Virus record (IMG/VR): IMGVR_UViG_3300020220_000008
Coordinates: 62,001 to 126,000 of that record
Origin: a virus
Length of the DNA stretch: 64,000 nucleotides
Reading direction: 5' to 3' (one strand)
The notes beneath the pieces are model-generated. The model saw only the letters and a program-made list of their open reading frames with translations. It was not told the origin of the DNA and searched no databases. Positions 1 through 9,671 of this stretch are shown piece by piece. Each line of letters opens with the position of its first letter. Within the stretch, counting starts at the first letter, position 1. The translations under genes and the position numbers were made by a program.

Positions 1-101
1 AGGAATTCTGAACCAAGATCAAAAAATCTTTGTGGTTTATATTTTGCGTCCGCAGAGAACTTCTTTTTTATCGAAGTAAAGTCATTTTTCTTAAGAGCCA
101 T
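1..101 (-). CDS. Partial gene, possible UvsX/RecA-like recombinase N-terminus
   Basis: Only the first 33 codons are inside the window; the rest lies to the left. The ATG at 101 overlaps the preceding stop in a TAATG junction, which indicates translational coupling. The readable N-terminus is Lys-rich and then runs into KYKPQRFFDLGSEFL. A basic start followed by an aromatic 'D-L-x-x-x-F' segment resembles the N-termini of phage UvsX/RecA-like recombinases, and gp32 lies just upstream in the same direction, which suits a recombination or replication cluster. No Walker motif is visible, so the call is a guess. It could equally be another replication protein. Confidence 0.35.
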   Translation of the reverse strand, partial: MALKKNDFTSIKKKFSADAKYKPQRFFDLGSEF

Positions 102-322
102 TATAGTCCGTGAATTTTAAAATTTGCGATTGTTTCTAACTTATCTTTTGCATTTGTCATCTGCTCAACTAAGTTATCCATTTCTTCTGTATGTTGTGGA
201 TGTTCTCCAATACCAACAGGATTTGTGAAATAAATATAAAGTCTTGCTTCTGCATCTGCGATTTCTGCCTCATATTTTTTTACAAGGGCTTCTTGTAATT
301 TTTCTACCATAAAAGGGTTCAT
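101..322 (-). CDS. Small acidic helical protein of unknown function
   Basis: A 73-residue protein starting MNPFMVEKLQEALVKKYE. The ATG at 322 is preferred to an upstream alternative start at 358, because that one would put the coding region over the terminator that follows gp32. The protein looks wholly alpha-helical, with heptad-like stretches (residues 5-30 and 45-70), and has no recognisable motif. Its stop overlaps the next start as TAATG, so it is coupled to the partial gene on its left. It lies between gp32 and a possible recombinase, so a small replication accessory role is conceivable but not shown. Confidence 0.6.
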   Translation of the reverse strand: MNPFMVEKLQEALVKKYEAEIADAEARLYIYFTNPVGIGEHPQHTEEMDNLVEQMTNAKDKLETIANFKIHGL

Positions 323-345
323 AATTTGTTTTTTAAAAATATAAA

Positions 346-378
346 CAAAAAAGGGCACTTTGTATATAAAAAGTACCC
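346..378 (-). terminator. Rho-independent terminator after gp32
   Basis: On the minus strand the arms GGGTACTTT (370-378) and AAAGTGCCC (353-361) pair over 9 bp with one wobble, enclosing an 8-nt loop. A run of six T follows (plus-strand A run 347-352). It lies 15 bp beyond the gp32 stop. Confidence 0.8.
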
Positions 379-392
379 AATTTTTTGTGTGA

Positions 393-1256
393 TTAAAACG
401 GTAATTGTTCGTCGATTTCGTCTTCTAACTGTGGGTCATTGACTTCGTTAATTAGTTTAGAAGTTGATTTTCCTCCTAAAGAAACTTCTGAAGTTTCATC
501 ATTCGAATAAACATACCCACCTTTTTCTGAGTCCCAACGTGGAGTTTCTCCTCGTGCAATTGCTTCGAGATATTCAACAGGTTTTTTAGAGTATACATCT
601 TCCCAAGTCATTCCGTCCTCAACCCATTCTTTACCTTGAGTGACATCATTTGAAATTGATGATGGATCGTCATACATTACTGTTTGAATTACCGTATAAG
701 TCGCTCCTTTCGGAGTTTTTGCTTTAGTCAATTCTAAAATAAGGTCTCGACCATTATCAGGATCTGTAATATCACCTTTAGCCTTCCAAATAGGAATAAT
801 TTTGTCAAGGATTCCTTCTTGTTTGTAGTTGTGTTTGAAACGCCAAAATTTTACTCCGTCTTGTTCGTTGTCACGATCAATAACTTTAACAATGTAAAAC
901 TTCCGAGCTTTGTATTGTTTTGCAAGTTCTTTATCAGACTCTCTACCCGTTGATATAAGTTCTTCATAAACCTCATTCAAGGGTGAACGCTCATTATCAT
1001 TTTTTGATGGATCATAAAATTTTTGCCATTTTCCGTCCACTTGAACTTCGTGGAACCATACTTCTTTAAACGGTGAAGATCCGTCGGACGTTGGTAAGAT
1101 TCTAAGTTTTCTTTGTCCTTGTTTTTCATTGTCTTTCAAAAGAGCCGCAAAGTATTTCTTCATTCGGTCTTCAGATGACATTTTTAATGTAGTGTTAGAA
1201 CTACTTTGTGATTTTTCGTACTGCGCAAGTACTGCGTTTAGTGAATTTGTCGCCAT
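393..1256 (-). CDS. 32: Single-stranded DNA-binding protein, gp32-like
   Basis: A 287-residue homologue of T4 gp32 (301 aa), which coats ssDNA during replication, recombination and repair. The OB-fold core is recognisable: KLRILP near residue 50, KFYDPSKNDNERSPLNE near 80-95 and KFYIVKVIDRDNEQDGVKFWRFKHN near 118-142. The Cys/His cluster that binds zinc in T4 gp32 is not visible, as in many distant gp32 relatives. The last 14 residues are strongly acidic and end in QLPF, like the protein-interaction tip of cellular SSB. The gene is flanked by a strong terminator and lacks the TATTTAT box seen before structural genes, which suggests a different, probably earlier, promoter class. Confidence 0.9.
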   Translation of the reverse strand: MATNSLNAVLAQYEKSQSSSNTTLKMSSEDRMKKYFAALLKDNEKQGQRKLRILPTSDGSSPFKEVWFHEVQVDGKWQKFYDPSKNDNERSPLNEVYEELISTGRESDKELAKQYKARKFYIVKVIDRDNEQDGVKFWRFKHNYKQEGILDKIIPIWKAKGDITDPDNGRDLILELTKAKTPKGATYTVIQTVMYDDPSSISNDVTQGKEWVEDGMTWEDVYSKKPVEYLEAIARGETPRWDSEKGGYVYSNDETSEVSLGGKSTSKLINEVNDPQLEDEIDEQLPF

Positions 1257-1334
1257 GTGTAATTAAAAATTTAAAGTTTATGTGTAAAAAAGTATAAGTA
1301 TATAGAAAGGTTTTGTCAATTGGTGTTGAAAAAA

Positions 1335-2006
1335 TTAAGAGTTATATTTGTTCAATAATATGTCGTCTTCATCGTCCATCGGTTCATTGAAAGATTTTTC
1401 AATTTCAGATGGGCTAAAACTTTCAACTTCATCTTGTGTTAGTACGTACTCATTTTTTCCCGTTTTCTCCATTTCTTGTTGTTTATCTTGGAAAAAGTCG
1501 GCCAAATTTTGTTTGAATGGCCCTGAGTCTAGTGATCTTAGTTGTAATTTTTCTTGAGCCGTCTTTGGTCTATATTTTTCGACCTTTGTGTCTAATGTGT
1601 CAAGTTTAGAGACAATAGAATCCATTTCCGCCAATTTTTCTTCCATTTTTTTTATTTGGTCGAACAAATTAGTAAAATATTCTTCTTGTTTATCTGCCAT
1701 CGTTTTTTGTGAATCAACCAAGTCTGTTATGTCAAGTTCTTCAGTTTCTCCTTCGGCCCCTTCCTCCCCTTCGACTGGTACTTCTTCAACATCAGGATCT
1801 GTTTTAGGATCTATAGGTGCCCCCTCAGCTTCGGCTGGCGGTGTGGGTGGTGCTCCTGCCGCTGCTGGATCTACGGGTGGTGCTCCTGCCGCTAACGGAT
1901 CCGCAGCTGGTTCTGCGGGTGGTGGTGGAACCTCTTGTTCCATTATGTAATTGTTGATAGACCTATATCTAGCAAGTTCATTTAATATTTTTTCGTCTAA
2001 TTTCAT
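1335..2006 (-). CDS. Pro/Ala-rich protein with coiled coil, unknown function
   Basis: A 223-residue protein in three parts: a helical N-terminus (MKLDEKILNELARYRSINN), a low-complexity Pro-Ala-Gly-Glu linker at about residues 25-85 (repeats of the type AAGAPPVDP), and a helical C-terminal half with a clear heptad pattern at about 100-145 (LFDQIKKMEEKLAEMDSI). The C-terminus is acidic. The ATG lies 1 nt after the stop of the upstream 74-aa gene, so the two are probably coupled. No family is recognised. A flexible linker plus coiled coil suits an oligomeric structural or scaffold component, but this is inference. Confidence 0.6.
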   Translation of the reverse strand: MKLDEKILNELARYRSINNYIMEQEVPPPPAEPAADPLAAGAPPVDPAAAGAPPTPPAEAEGAPIDPKTDPDVEEVPVEGEEGAEGETEELDITDLVDSQKTMADKQEEYFTNLFDQIKKMEEKLAEMDSIVSKLDTLDTKVEKYRPKTAQEKLQLRSLDSGPFKQNLADFFQDKQQEMEKTGKNEYVLTQDEVESFSPSEIEKSFNEPMDDEDDILLNKYNS

Positions 2007-2007
2007 T

Positions 2008-2232
2008 TTATCCGTTTAGTAAAGTTTTTATACCATGGTTGGTTTCTACTTGTATTTTTTTGAATGTTTTCATAGTATTGTCAACTCGTTCAATTAAACC
2101 GTCTTTTATTCGAACTGTGTAACAATCTCCAGTATCAAGGTCACAAACTTGTTTAGTTCCGTCACCCATGTCTTTCTCGGAAACTCTTGTGTTTTTACCA
2201 AGATAATTATCCAATATCATTTTTGTACTCAT
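2008..2232 (-). CDS. Small unknown protein
   Basis: A 74-residue protein beginning MSTKMILDNYLGKNTRVSEK. It is probably mostly beta, with one short strand-turn unit around DLDTGDCYTVRIKDG. No family is recognised. It has a TATTTAT box (2247-2253) 14 nt upstream of its ATG and is coupled to the next gene by a 1-nt gap. The box lies immediately beyond the stop of the giant baseplate gene, so this two-gene unit probably has its own promoter. Confidence 0.55.
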   Translation of the reverse strand: MSTKMILDNYLGKNTRVSEKDMGDGTKQVCDLDTGDCYTVRIKDGLIERVDNTMKTFKKIQVETNHGIKTLLNG

Positions 2233-2246
2233 ATCGTTTTTTATTT

Positions 2247-2253
2247 ATAAATA
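2247..2253 (-). promoter_or_regulatory. TATTTAT box upstream of 74-aa gene
   Basis: Sense-strand TATTTAT 14 nt before the ATG at 2232. It is one of a recurrent set of boxes before structural genes in this window and a candidate late-promoter element. Confidence 0.45.
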
Positions 2254-5200
2254 TCATGTTATTGTAAAAGTTTGAACTGTTAAAAAAGCATTGTTAGCTT
2301 TTAGGAACTCATCTCTTAAACTTAATTTTTCTTGTTCGGTTAGTGTGGTGTAAACATTAGGTGGTTGTTCGACCGGGTAATTTAATACATACATTTTTGC
2401 AATAGCCGAAGAAACACCTTCTCTAGTGTTAAAATCAAAATTATTTTGTTCTGCTTTTAATAAAGTTAAGATTGGACTAGTTTTATCTACAAGAAATTTT
2501 ACAAAATCTTCAAACGAATTAAAAGCAGCAATTGGTAAATTTGAATTTGTTCCTCTTGTAACACAAAAATAATTTTTCTTGATTAAATTAATAAAGTTCG
2601 GTCCGTATATTTCTTTAAGGTTTATTGTATTGTAATTATGCTCGTATGAAAATATACCGTTTTCTTTACCTGAATCTACATATACAAAACTAAAGGCCAT
2701 GTTTGCAATAACAGCAGTTGTTTCACCTGTTGCCGAATAACCGCTTGCAATTAACTGTTTTTTAATCTGTTCGAATAACTGTTTTATAGTTTGTGTGGTT
2801 GGTTTCGGTGTATCGAGTCCAGTATACTTTAAGTATATAGGATTTATATTTTCAACACAATCTTGATTTTTAGTTAATGTTTCCTCTGATTTAATATTAG
2901 ACAAAATATTATCTTTTTGTGCTAATACATTTTTGGAACTTTCTCTTTCTTTTTTCTCGTTCTGTTGGATTCTTGTTTGAATTGTTTCTAAAATTTTAAT
3001 ATTAAGTGTTTGTAAAAAATTATCAATTTTTGGAAGAGAGTAAAAAGGTTGTCTTGTTCCTTGAAAATTAGTAGTAAAATTTTCCTCAGATATATCGTGT
3101 GTGATTTTGGTAATCATATAAGGTCCTGAAAACATTGGAACATTTCTTATATTAAAATACATCATAGGTTGTATCAAAGCACAACCCATCATATCCACAC
3201 TACATTCATAACTTCTATTTTTATATAAATTATATAAAGACACTGACTGTGTTGTAGATCTTCTGTTTCCACCTAAATTTGCCATCTGATTTAGCATTTC
3301 TAGTGACTCAGCGGTCGGTTTACCAGGTGTTTGATTTACAGCAAAACTTTTGAAAATTTGTTGGTTTGGTCTTGTAATGTCGACATTAAATCCAACAACT
3401 TTATTTGATTTGTCCCAATCTTTTTTATAAGACTGATTTTCTTGCAAAGGATTATCACTAGCCCTTCTCAAATCAAACGCATCATCTCTATATCTATAAT
3501 CTATATTATCTTTCATGTCTAAGTGTTCGCTTGGTTTATTTGCATAGTAGCATAAAAATTTGGGAGAACTGTTTCTATAGTCAACATTCAAAAACGTTCC
3601 AAAAAGTGTGTTACCAAATTCTAATGTTCCATCAGGTCTTGGTGTTGGGTTTTTTTGCGTGTCTTGTACGTTGTAAAAATTAACATATGATGGCAACATA
3701 AAATATTGAAAGTTATTCTGAACTAAAATAGTCGTAATCATATCTAACAAAGTGTTTTTATAACTTCCATCTTTTATAAGATCTTGGATTAAAAAAATGT
3801 CAACAATAATTTTATCTCCAACATTTCTACTTGCCCGGTCAACCAGCATCACATCCTCAAAAAGTGTTTTGTTTTGGAAATCAAAACCCGCAATCCAACT
3901 ATCGTTTAAAGCCTTGAATGTTTCCCATAGTTCAGTTCTTGTTTGTTCCGTAAATCCGGCTTCCAAATTAGCCCTATTTTCGGCAAATTCTTGATTTATT
4001 AGAACTGAAGGTAAGTTTTTTCTAACTTGTGGTAACATAACATTAATTACATTACCAATATAATTATCAGATTCTATAATATAACTATCCATTAAATTGT
4101 AGAAAGATGTTAGATTTAAATTATTCTTTTTTAATTTTTCGCTAGCGTAAAGTTTAATAATAGGTGCAAAGTCTTCAACATTTTTTTCATTAAACTGCAC
4201 GTTCATATCAATAAAAAAATCAGTAATGTAAGATCCATTATTTTTATATTCCAATTCAGGAATTGATGATGTCCCAACATAGTTTAATAATTTTTTCCAT
4301 GTCTCAGGACTTTGCTGTTGCGATGCCGATAACGATACTTGAGGCGGAAGTGTTCCATTTTCGTACGGACCATATATAAATGGATCTTCTAAAAATCTTG
4401 TCGAAAAAGTCAGATACAATCTTCTGTTAAACTGTGTTGGGTTACCAAATTTGAAAACTATATCATAGTTCATGAAACCTGATAAGACTTGTTGAAACTG
4501 AGTATTTTGACTTGCGATTATTTCTGTGAGTTTCGTTTCTGGCGAAGTTCCTGTTGGCGTTTGAATTTTCAGGAGTTCTCTCATCAGTCCCTGAAAATTT
4601 TTATATGTTTGGTCACTAACTATTGTTTTGAAGTTCGGTTGATTATTACTTACTTGTGTGTAGGACCCATCCTGATTTTTCATAACATTTAATTGTGTTA
4701 ATGATTCAGAATTTGTTGTAGGTGGTAGTGTGTCGACATAGTCGTATATAGATCTACTAAAATTTAAAAATTCTGATTCAAATAAATCCAAAGTTTTAAT
4801 GTCAAAAGTTGTAAACAACTCTTCAAAATTTGTATAGTCATTTTGTTTTCCAGTAATCAAAAAGTTTTGTTGATCTTTTTGTTCGTTAAGAATTTGTTTT
4901 AAATATGTAATTGGATTATTTTTTTTGACTTGTGAATTATTGAACCATCCATATTGTGGAGCATTCCAAAATAACCTTACAGTTCCGTTGAACATAGATG
5001 GGTTATCAAATAGTTCTTTTTTCATGTTACCGTTTCGGAAAGTCTCGTCTTTTGCTTGATTAATGTTTGTACCGAAAGATGGTAAGACATAGTAACCTGT
5101 AGTATCCGTAGTTCTTACAACAACGGAATATGGCGATATTCTCATTGTTCTTAACTTGTTAGATGGGTCAAAACCAATCGATCCATATATTGTAGAGTCC

Positions 5201-8200
5201 AAGGTATTAAACATAATCAACTTTTTGTTATCTAAAAGTGGTTGTATTGATCCCGAAGATATTCCTTGTATGTATTGATTTTGGACAACAAATGGTGAAG
5301 TTACTGAATCAGCTTGATTAGATGAAATCAAGTAAATACCCTTACCACCTGTGGTTCCTGAAATTTGACTTATAATTGTTATATCCCCATTGAAATTGGG
5401 TCCATTTATAATTTGTCCTTGCGTTAAAACATTACTATATATTTGATCAACCTGTAAAGGGGGATTGAGAACTCTGAAGTCTGATGTTGTAGTGTTTGCG
5501 GTATAAGTGTTTAATTTATAAATACCATTAGAATTTGATGGCCCACTATATTGAGTTTGAATCGTTATCGCAGGATTGATTGTTGATCCCGATAGGATAC
5601 TTCCTGTACCCAAAGAATTTAAAGTTAAGCCACTGACACTAACATAACTATTAAGAATGAAACTTGTTACATTCGATGTTAATCCTGGTGTAATGTTATA
5701 GGTTCCAGTTCCCCCACTTGTATTAGGCCCAAAACTATTAACAATTAAATTAATAATTGTATTCCCAATCGTAATTTTCAACTGATCTCCAACCGTAATT
5801 AAATTTTTAGTTATAGAACTTACACTCAACACATTCCCCGATGACGAACATGTACCAGTCACAGTAAAAACATTGCAATTACCACTGATACTTCGAGTTT
5901 TTGCAATACCTGAAACTTGTGTTTGACCGCTAAAAAGTTTTAGTCCTTGTAAAAAAACGTTGAAGTCGTCCAGTGTCTGCGGATAAAATCCCGTTGTCAT
6001 GTCGGTAAATGGCTTATTCCCCGTGGTTTGTTGTAACACTAAATTTTTTTGATTACCATCAATATTTAGATTAAAAGTTTTTGTGGATGATGAAAACCCT
6101 GGATCCCAATTTTCTAAATAATTAAAGTCTTTCCAAACATCGTCTATAAAATCTTTTCCTGTATTATCATAAATTTTATATCTATGCCAAATAGAACCGT
6201 ACTTTAAAATCCAAGCATAGGGTAACTTATGAACCGCACCGAATTTTTTTATTGTTGCTAAAATATAACTCAAATCTGTAATTGCTTGACCATCAAATGT
6301 TTTGTATTTTTCTCTTAAAGTTCCTAAAGGTAAACTATTAAGGAATAAGTAAGCCGCAGTTTTGTATGGATAAGGATCATTTTGTTTATATCTAAAATTA
6401 AATACCCCTTGTTGTATAGCATTAATAAAATATGGGGTGTTTAACATAGAAGTTGTTTGGGTTTGAGTTATATTTTCATTATAGTTTTCATATAAAATAT
6501 TTCCTTCTGTAATTAATTGATCTTTAAGTTGTCTATCTTTATAAAAACTTTTCAAGTTTGAAATACTAGAATTTACATTTAGATCTAAAAAATTAAAGTG
6601 GGTAAAAGGTCTTACTTTGTTATCATCGTTATCTTCCGTGAAATTTGTAATTGTTAACTGAACGGTATTGTAATTTAAAACTTTTTGAGTGTCGAAAACT
6701 TCATTTGCGTTATTCAAAGATTTACCATCCGCCAAGTTTTTTTTATCCCATTTCAAATCAGTTATAGGATATGTGTCTCCAAATTCAAAAGTATTCGATA
6801 CAGATGAATTTTCAAAATATTTAGTTAGGTTGGTTATGTTTTTCGGATTACTTACCGAAACATTCGGTTGGGATTTTGTTGAGATTATAATGTCCTCGTT
6901 AAATAAAACATTAGGATTTTCAACGTCATTTTTGATATAATTAGTTACAAATTGTCCTCTTATAAAAGATTGCCAACTTTCACCTTGTCCTTGATTGGAA
7001 ATGTGTCTTAAAAATGGGACATAGTTGTTGCTATCCAAAAGATATTCTTTTATTGTTTTAGCCAAAAAAGGATTATCTTGCCCCAAACTTTTTAGAATAT
7101 TCACGGCTTCATCATCACCTTCTGCTTCGTATATAGATAAATCATAACCTGATTTTCTGTTTAGTCTACTAAAATATGAATTTAGAATAATCCTTTCATA
7201 TATTTCATAAAAATATTTAGATTCTTCTTTATTTTGAAATACTTCATTGGAAATTGGAAAATCAATACCATTAAGTGAAATTCTTGATGGTTGGGAATCA
7301 AGTTCATTAAATTCAGCCGCAGATTTGTCAGCGTCATTTTGTCTTTGTGTATAACCTTTTATAAACTGTTCAACAAATTCTACTTCAGGCCAAATTTCGG
7401 GATTATAAGCTCGATATGAATTTGCGACATTTTGTGCGCCCGGATAAATAATTTGAAATTTTTCTTGATTATCGTCGCCAACAGTTTCTTGAATTACTTG
7501 GGGCCAAGGATAAATTGGTTCATTGTTTTGTGTTGATCCTTTGATGTCAACGCTTGGTGCAGTAGTTTGGTTTCCAAATATTGCGGCTTTTCTGTAAGGA
7601 TTTTCTCTTTGTTCCCAAGCCTTTTTGTGAACTTCATCCATAAGTCTTAAAAAAGCCTCACCTTGACAATAAAAAACCGCTAAAATATTTCTAATTGAAG
7701 GTGTGAATCCCAAACTTCCTTTACCTTGAGAATTGAATTTAGAAGCCAAATTTTCAGTAATTTGTTGTTCGATTTGGGTTCTAAACTTTTGTGCGGATTT
7801 TCCAATATTGTCTGTAATTGACATGAAAGATTTTGGGCCTTCGAAAAAATAAAAAACTCCATCAACCAATTTAAATAAATCTTCGAGTGTTCCTTTATAA
7901 ATTTGGTATGCAATATCAGTGGACGTGACGCTTGATATTGGTGTGTTAGCCGGTGAAAGCTGTCCTTTTGGTGAGTTTGGTACATTTCTGAAACTTTTTT
8001 CTATGTCTACATTGGTGATAAGTTCTTTTTTTGTAAAAGTTTTAATGTCAATCGGTACAGAAATTTTACTTTGAACTACTTTTGTTCCAACTGTATACGA
8101 ACCTTTTTCTCCAAAAACACTGTTTTCATTGAGTCTTTTGTTGTTCTCTAAAATAATTCCATTAAGTTCAGTTATTGCAGTCTCCCTTTTTTGAGCATCA

Positions 8201-9357
8201 TATTCTGTTTTAAAAAAATATAAATTTTGTCCGCTGTTTAAGACTATCGGAACTTTAGTGTCCATGTAAGTATTGAACCAAGATGATCCATATAAAAAAA
8301 CTTTTTGTTGGTATAGTGTAAGTGCATTTGTATAATTTGTCATTTCGGTAAGAACACCTAAATTTTCTTTAGCAAAATCATTCAAAACATTGTCAATGAA
8401 TTTTTGTAATCTAAAATTCAATTGATTGAGAGTTAACTCGGGAAAATTATCCGGTATTAATCCTTTTGATTTATAATCCGAATAAATTTCTTTCATTTTT
8501 TGATATCCCCTACTTACAATTTTCGGTTTCTGAATTGATTCTTCTTTTGTTTGTGATCCTTGAGTTTTACTAGCAGAGGCCAAATTTACTACATTATTAT
8601 ACATATGTGGAACTGCCATAAGAGATCCAAAATTTACATATGAAAGTAAAGTATATTTATATCCATAAAATTTTAGAGTTATATCAAAATTATGTGTTGT
8701 TGAATTAAATTTAGAAGAAAAACTTTGCAACATTATAGGAAACTTTACGGCTTTTCCATAGTAACCTTTCATTGTTAGTGTAAATTGTGGATAAGGTAGT
8801 TGAAAAAACGCCGAATAAGGGGAGTTGTTTCCTCCTTCGAAAAGAGCTCTTCCTTTTACATCTTCTAACTCAATGTCTATAACTGGTAAAAAGTCTGTAC
8901 CAAGTGAAAATCTAATATTTGTAATACCCAAAAAACCGTTGTCTACTGCGCCTGGTCGTCCGTTTGACCAAAGATTTTGAGTTATGTAATAATCATCACT
9001 TTTATTTGGATTTTTAACGGAGGTTAATTTAGGTTGATTAACTCCTTGACCTTGTAATGTATTTTTTCCTGTCAATTCATCAGACCATGCGGTATCTAAA
9101 AATTTTTTATGACCAGGATTTAAAAAGTTAATTTTACCAACAGAAATTGTTCTCTGTTGGTCATTCATTGCAGAGCCAACCGCTAATTTTGTTCTTGGCA
9201 AAACGTTGCACTCCAAGTTGGCGTAAAAAATTAAATCTTCTTGTTTTACAAGTCGGTCTTTTACGTTACCCTCTTGATCAATAAGTTTGTTGGGATCAAT
9301 TAAAGCTATGTTATCGTAGTCAAATTCAACAAGTATATTTTCCCCGTTATCTGCCAT
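2254..9357 (-). CDS. Giant baseplate hub-type tail protein (2367 aa)
   Basis: A very large structural protein in the tail module. Residues about 155-250 carry a hub-like segment (SPYSAFFQLPYPQFTLTMKG followed by GYYGKAVKFP). Residues about 2045-2100 (ECSVDMMGCALIQPMMYFNI, then NVPMFSGPYMITKITHDI) resemble the second half of gp27-like hub proteins. Residues about 1150-1330 hold an inserted array of beta modules with repeated Gly-rich turns (GGTGTYNI, NSNGIYKL, GGKGIYLI). The last 140 residues form a helical domain that could be a cell-wall-degrading or lytic domain, but no catalytic residue can be assigned. The start overlaps the LysM gene by 11 nt. It is far longer than T4 gp27 (391 aa), so it probably fuses several baseplate functions. 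Confidence 0.7.
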   Translation of the reverse strand: MADNGENILVEFDYDNIALIDPNKLIDQEGNVKDRLVKQEDLIFYANLECNVLPRTKLAVGSAMNDQQRTISVGKINFLNPGHKKFLDTAWSDELTGKNTLQGQGVNQPKLTSVKNPNKSDDYYITQNLWSNGRPGAVDNGFLGITNIRFSLGTDFLPVIDIELEDVKGRALFEGGNNSPYSAFFQLPYPQFTLTMKGYYGKAVKFPIMLQSFSSKFNSTTHNFDITLKFYGYKYTLLSYVNFGSLMAVPHMYNNVVNLASASKTQGSQTKEESIQKPKIVSRGYQKMKEIYSDYKSKGLIPDNFPELTLNQLNFRLQKFIDNVLNDFAKENLGVLTEMTNYTNALTLYQQKVFLYGSSWFNTYMDTKVPIVLNSGQNLYFFKTEYDAQKRETAITELNGIILENNKRLNENSVFGEKGSYTVGTKVVQSKISVPIDIKTFTKKELITNVDIEKSFRNVPNSPKGQLSPANTPISSVTSTDIAYQIYKGTLEDLFKLVDGVFYFFEGPKSFMSITDNIGKSAQKFRTQIEQQITENLASKFNSQGKGSLGFTPSIRNILAVFYCQGEAFLRLMDEVHKKAWEQRENPYRKAAIFGNQTTAPSVDIKGSTQNNEPIYPWPQVIQETVGDDNQEKFQIIYPGAQNVANSYRAYNPEIWPEVEFVEQFIKGYTQRQNDADKSAAEFNELDSQPSRISLNGIDFPISNEVFQNKEESKYFYEIYERIILNSYFSRLNRKSGYDLSIYEAEGDDEAVNILKSLGQDNPFLAKTIKEYLLDSNNYVPFLRHISNQGQGESWQSFIRGQFVTNYIKNDVENPNVLFNEDIIISTKSQPNVSVSNPKNITNLTKYFENSSVSNTFEFGDTYPITDLKWDKKNLADGKSLNNANEVFDTQKVLNYNTVQLTITNFTEDNDDNKVRPFTHFNFLDLNVNSSISNLKSFYKDRQLKDQLITEGNILYENYNENITQTQTTSMLNTPYFINAIQQGVFNFRYKQNDPYPYKTAAYLFLNSLPLGTLREKYKTFDGQAITDLSYILATIKKFGAVHKLPYAWILKYGSIWHRYKIYDNTGKDFIDDVWKDFNYLENWDPGFSSSTKTFNLNIDGNQKNLVLQQTTGNKPFTDMTTGFYPQTLDDFNVFLQGLKLFSGQTQVSGIAKTRSISGNCNVFTVTGTCSSSGNVLSVSSITKNLITVGDQLKITIGNTIINLIVNSFGPNTSGGTGTYNITPGLTSNVTSFILNSYVSVSGLTLNSLGTGSILSGSTINPAITIQTQYSGPSNSNGIYKLNTYTANTTTSDFRVLNPPLQVDQIYSNVLTQGQIINGPNFNGDITIISQISGTTGGKGIYLISSNQADSVTSPFVVQNQYIQGISSGSIQPLLDNKKLIMFNTLDSTIYGSIGFDPSNKLRTMRISPYSVVVRTTDTTGYYVLPSFGTNINQAKDETFRNGNMKKELFDNPSMFNGTVRLFWNAPQYGWFNNSQVKKNNPITYLKQILNEQKDQQNFLITGKQNDYTNFEELFTTFDIKTLDLFESEFLNFSRSIYDYVDTLPPTTNSESLTQLNVMKNQDGSYTQVSNNQPNFKTIVSDQTYKNFQGLMRELLKIQTPTGTSPETKLTEIIASQNTQFQQVLSGFMNYDIVFKFGNPTQFNRRLYLTFSTRFLEDPFIYGPYENGTLPPQVSLSASQQQSPETWKKLLNYVGTSSIPELEYKNNGSYITDFFIDMNVQFNEKNVEDFAPIIKLYASEKLKKNNLNLTSFYNLMDSYIIESDNYIGNVINVMLPQVRKNLPSVLINQEFAENRANLEAGFTEQTRTELWETFKALNDSWIAGFDFQNKTLFEDVMLVDRASRNVGDKIIVDIFLIQDLIKDGSYKNTLLDMITTILVQNNFQYFMLPSYVNFYNVQDTQKNPTPRPDGTLEFGNTLFGTFLNVDYRNSSPKFLCYYANKPSEHLDMKDNIDYRYRDDAFDLRRASDNPLQENQSYKKDWDKSNKVVGFNVDITRPNQQIFKSFAVNQTPGKPTAESLEMLNQMANLGGNRRSTTQSVSLYNLYKNRSYECSVDMMGCALIQPMMYFNIRNVPMFSGPYMITKITHDISEENFTTNFQGTRQPFYSLPKIDNFLQTLNIKILETIQTRIQQNEKKERESSKNVLAQKDNILSNIKSEETLTKNQDCVENINPIYLKYTGLDTPKPTTQTIKQLFEQIKKQLIASGYSATGETTAVIANMAFSFVYVDSGKENGIFSYEHNYNTINLKEIYGPNFINLIKKNYFCVTRGTNSNLPIAAFNSFEDFVKFLVDKTSPILTLLKAEQNNFDFNTREGVSSAIAKMYVLNYPVEQPPNVYTTLTEQEKLSLRDEFLKANNAFLTVQTFTIT

Positions 9358-9670
9358 AATAAAAAAAGTAGTTATCTAGTGCGTTTTTATAATCTTGTAA
9401 TGAAGCCACTAATGGATAAGGAACTGTTAATACTGCGCCATCGGGTATTGAGTATTCACTTCCCGAGTATTGTGGATTTGCAACCTGTATCAACCATCCA
9501 AAGTATGGTGTCCCATAAAATTGTTGAGAAATTTTATCCAATCGAGATTGACCAATTATAAAAATATAATTTTTATCGGATGTTTTTGACGGAATCAATA
9601 CAAATGGTACAACATTTTGTTCTCCGTTTATCAAAAAATCAGTATATCTGTTCCAATATTGAAGTGCCAT
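9347..9670 (-). CDS. Baseplate wedge protein with LysM-like fold (gp53-like)
   Basis: A 107-residue protein. Residues 35-90 match the LysM pattern found in T4 gp53 and other baseplate proteins: SRLDKISQQFYGTPYFGWLI, then a loop, then IPDGAVLTVPYP. T4 gp53 is longer (196 aa), so this is a reduced version with little more than the LysM core. It lies between two giant baseplate genes, overlapping the downstream one by 11 nt and following the upstream one with a 1-nt gap, so all three are probably translated from one mRNA. In T4, gp53 joins neighbouring wedges around the hub; the same role is inferred here. Confidence 0.7.
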   Translation of the reverse strand: MALQYWNRYTDFLINGEQNVVPFVLIPSKTSDKNYIFIIGQSRLDKISQQFYGTPYFGWLIQVANPQYSGSEYSIPDGAVLTVPYPLVASLQDYKNALDNYFFYYGR

Positions 9671-9671
9671 T

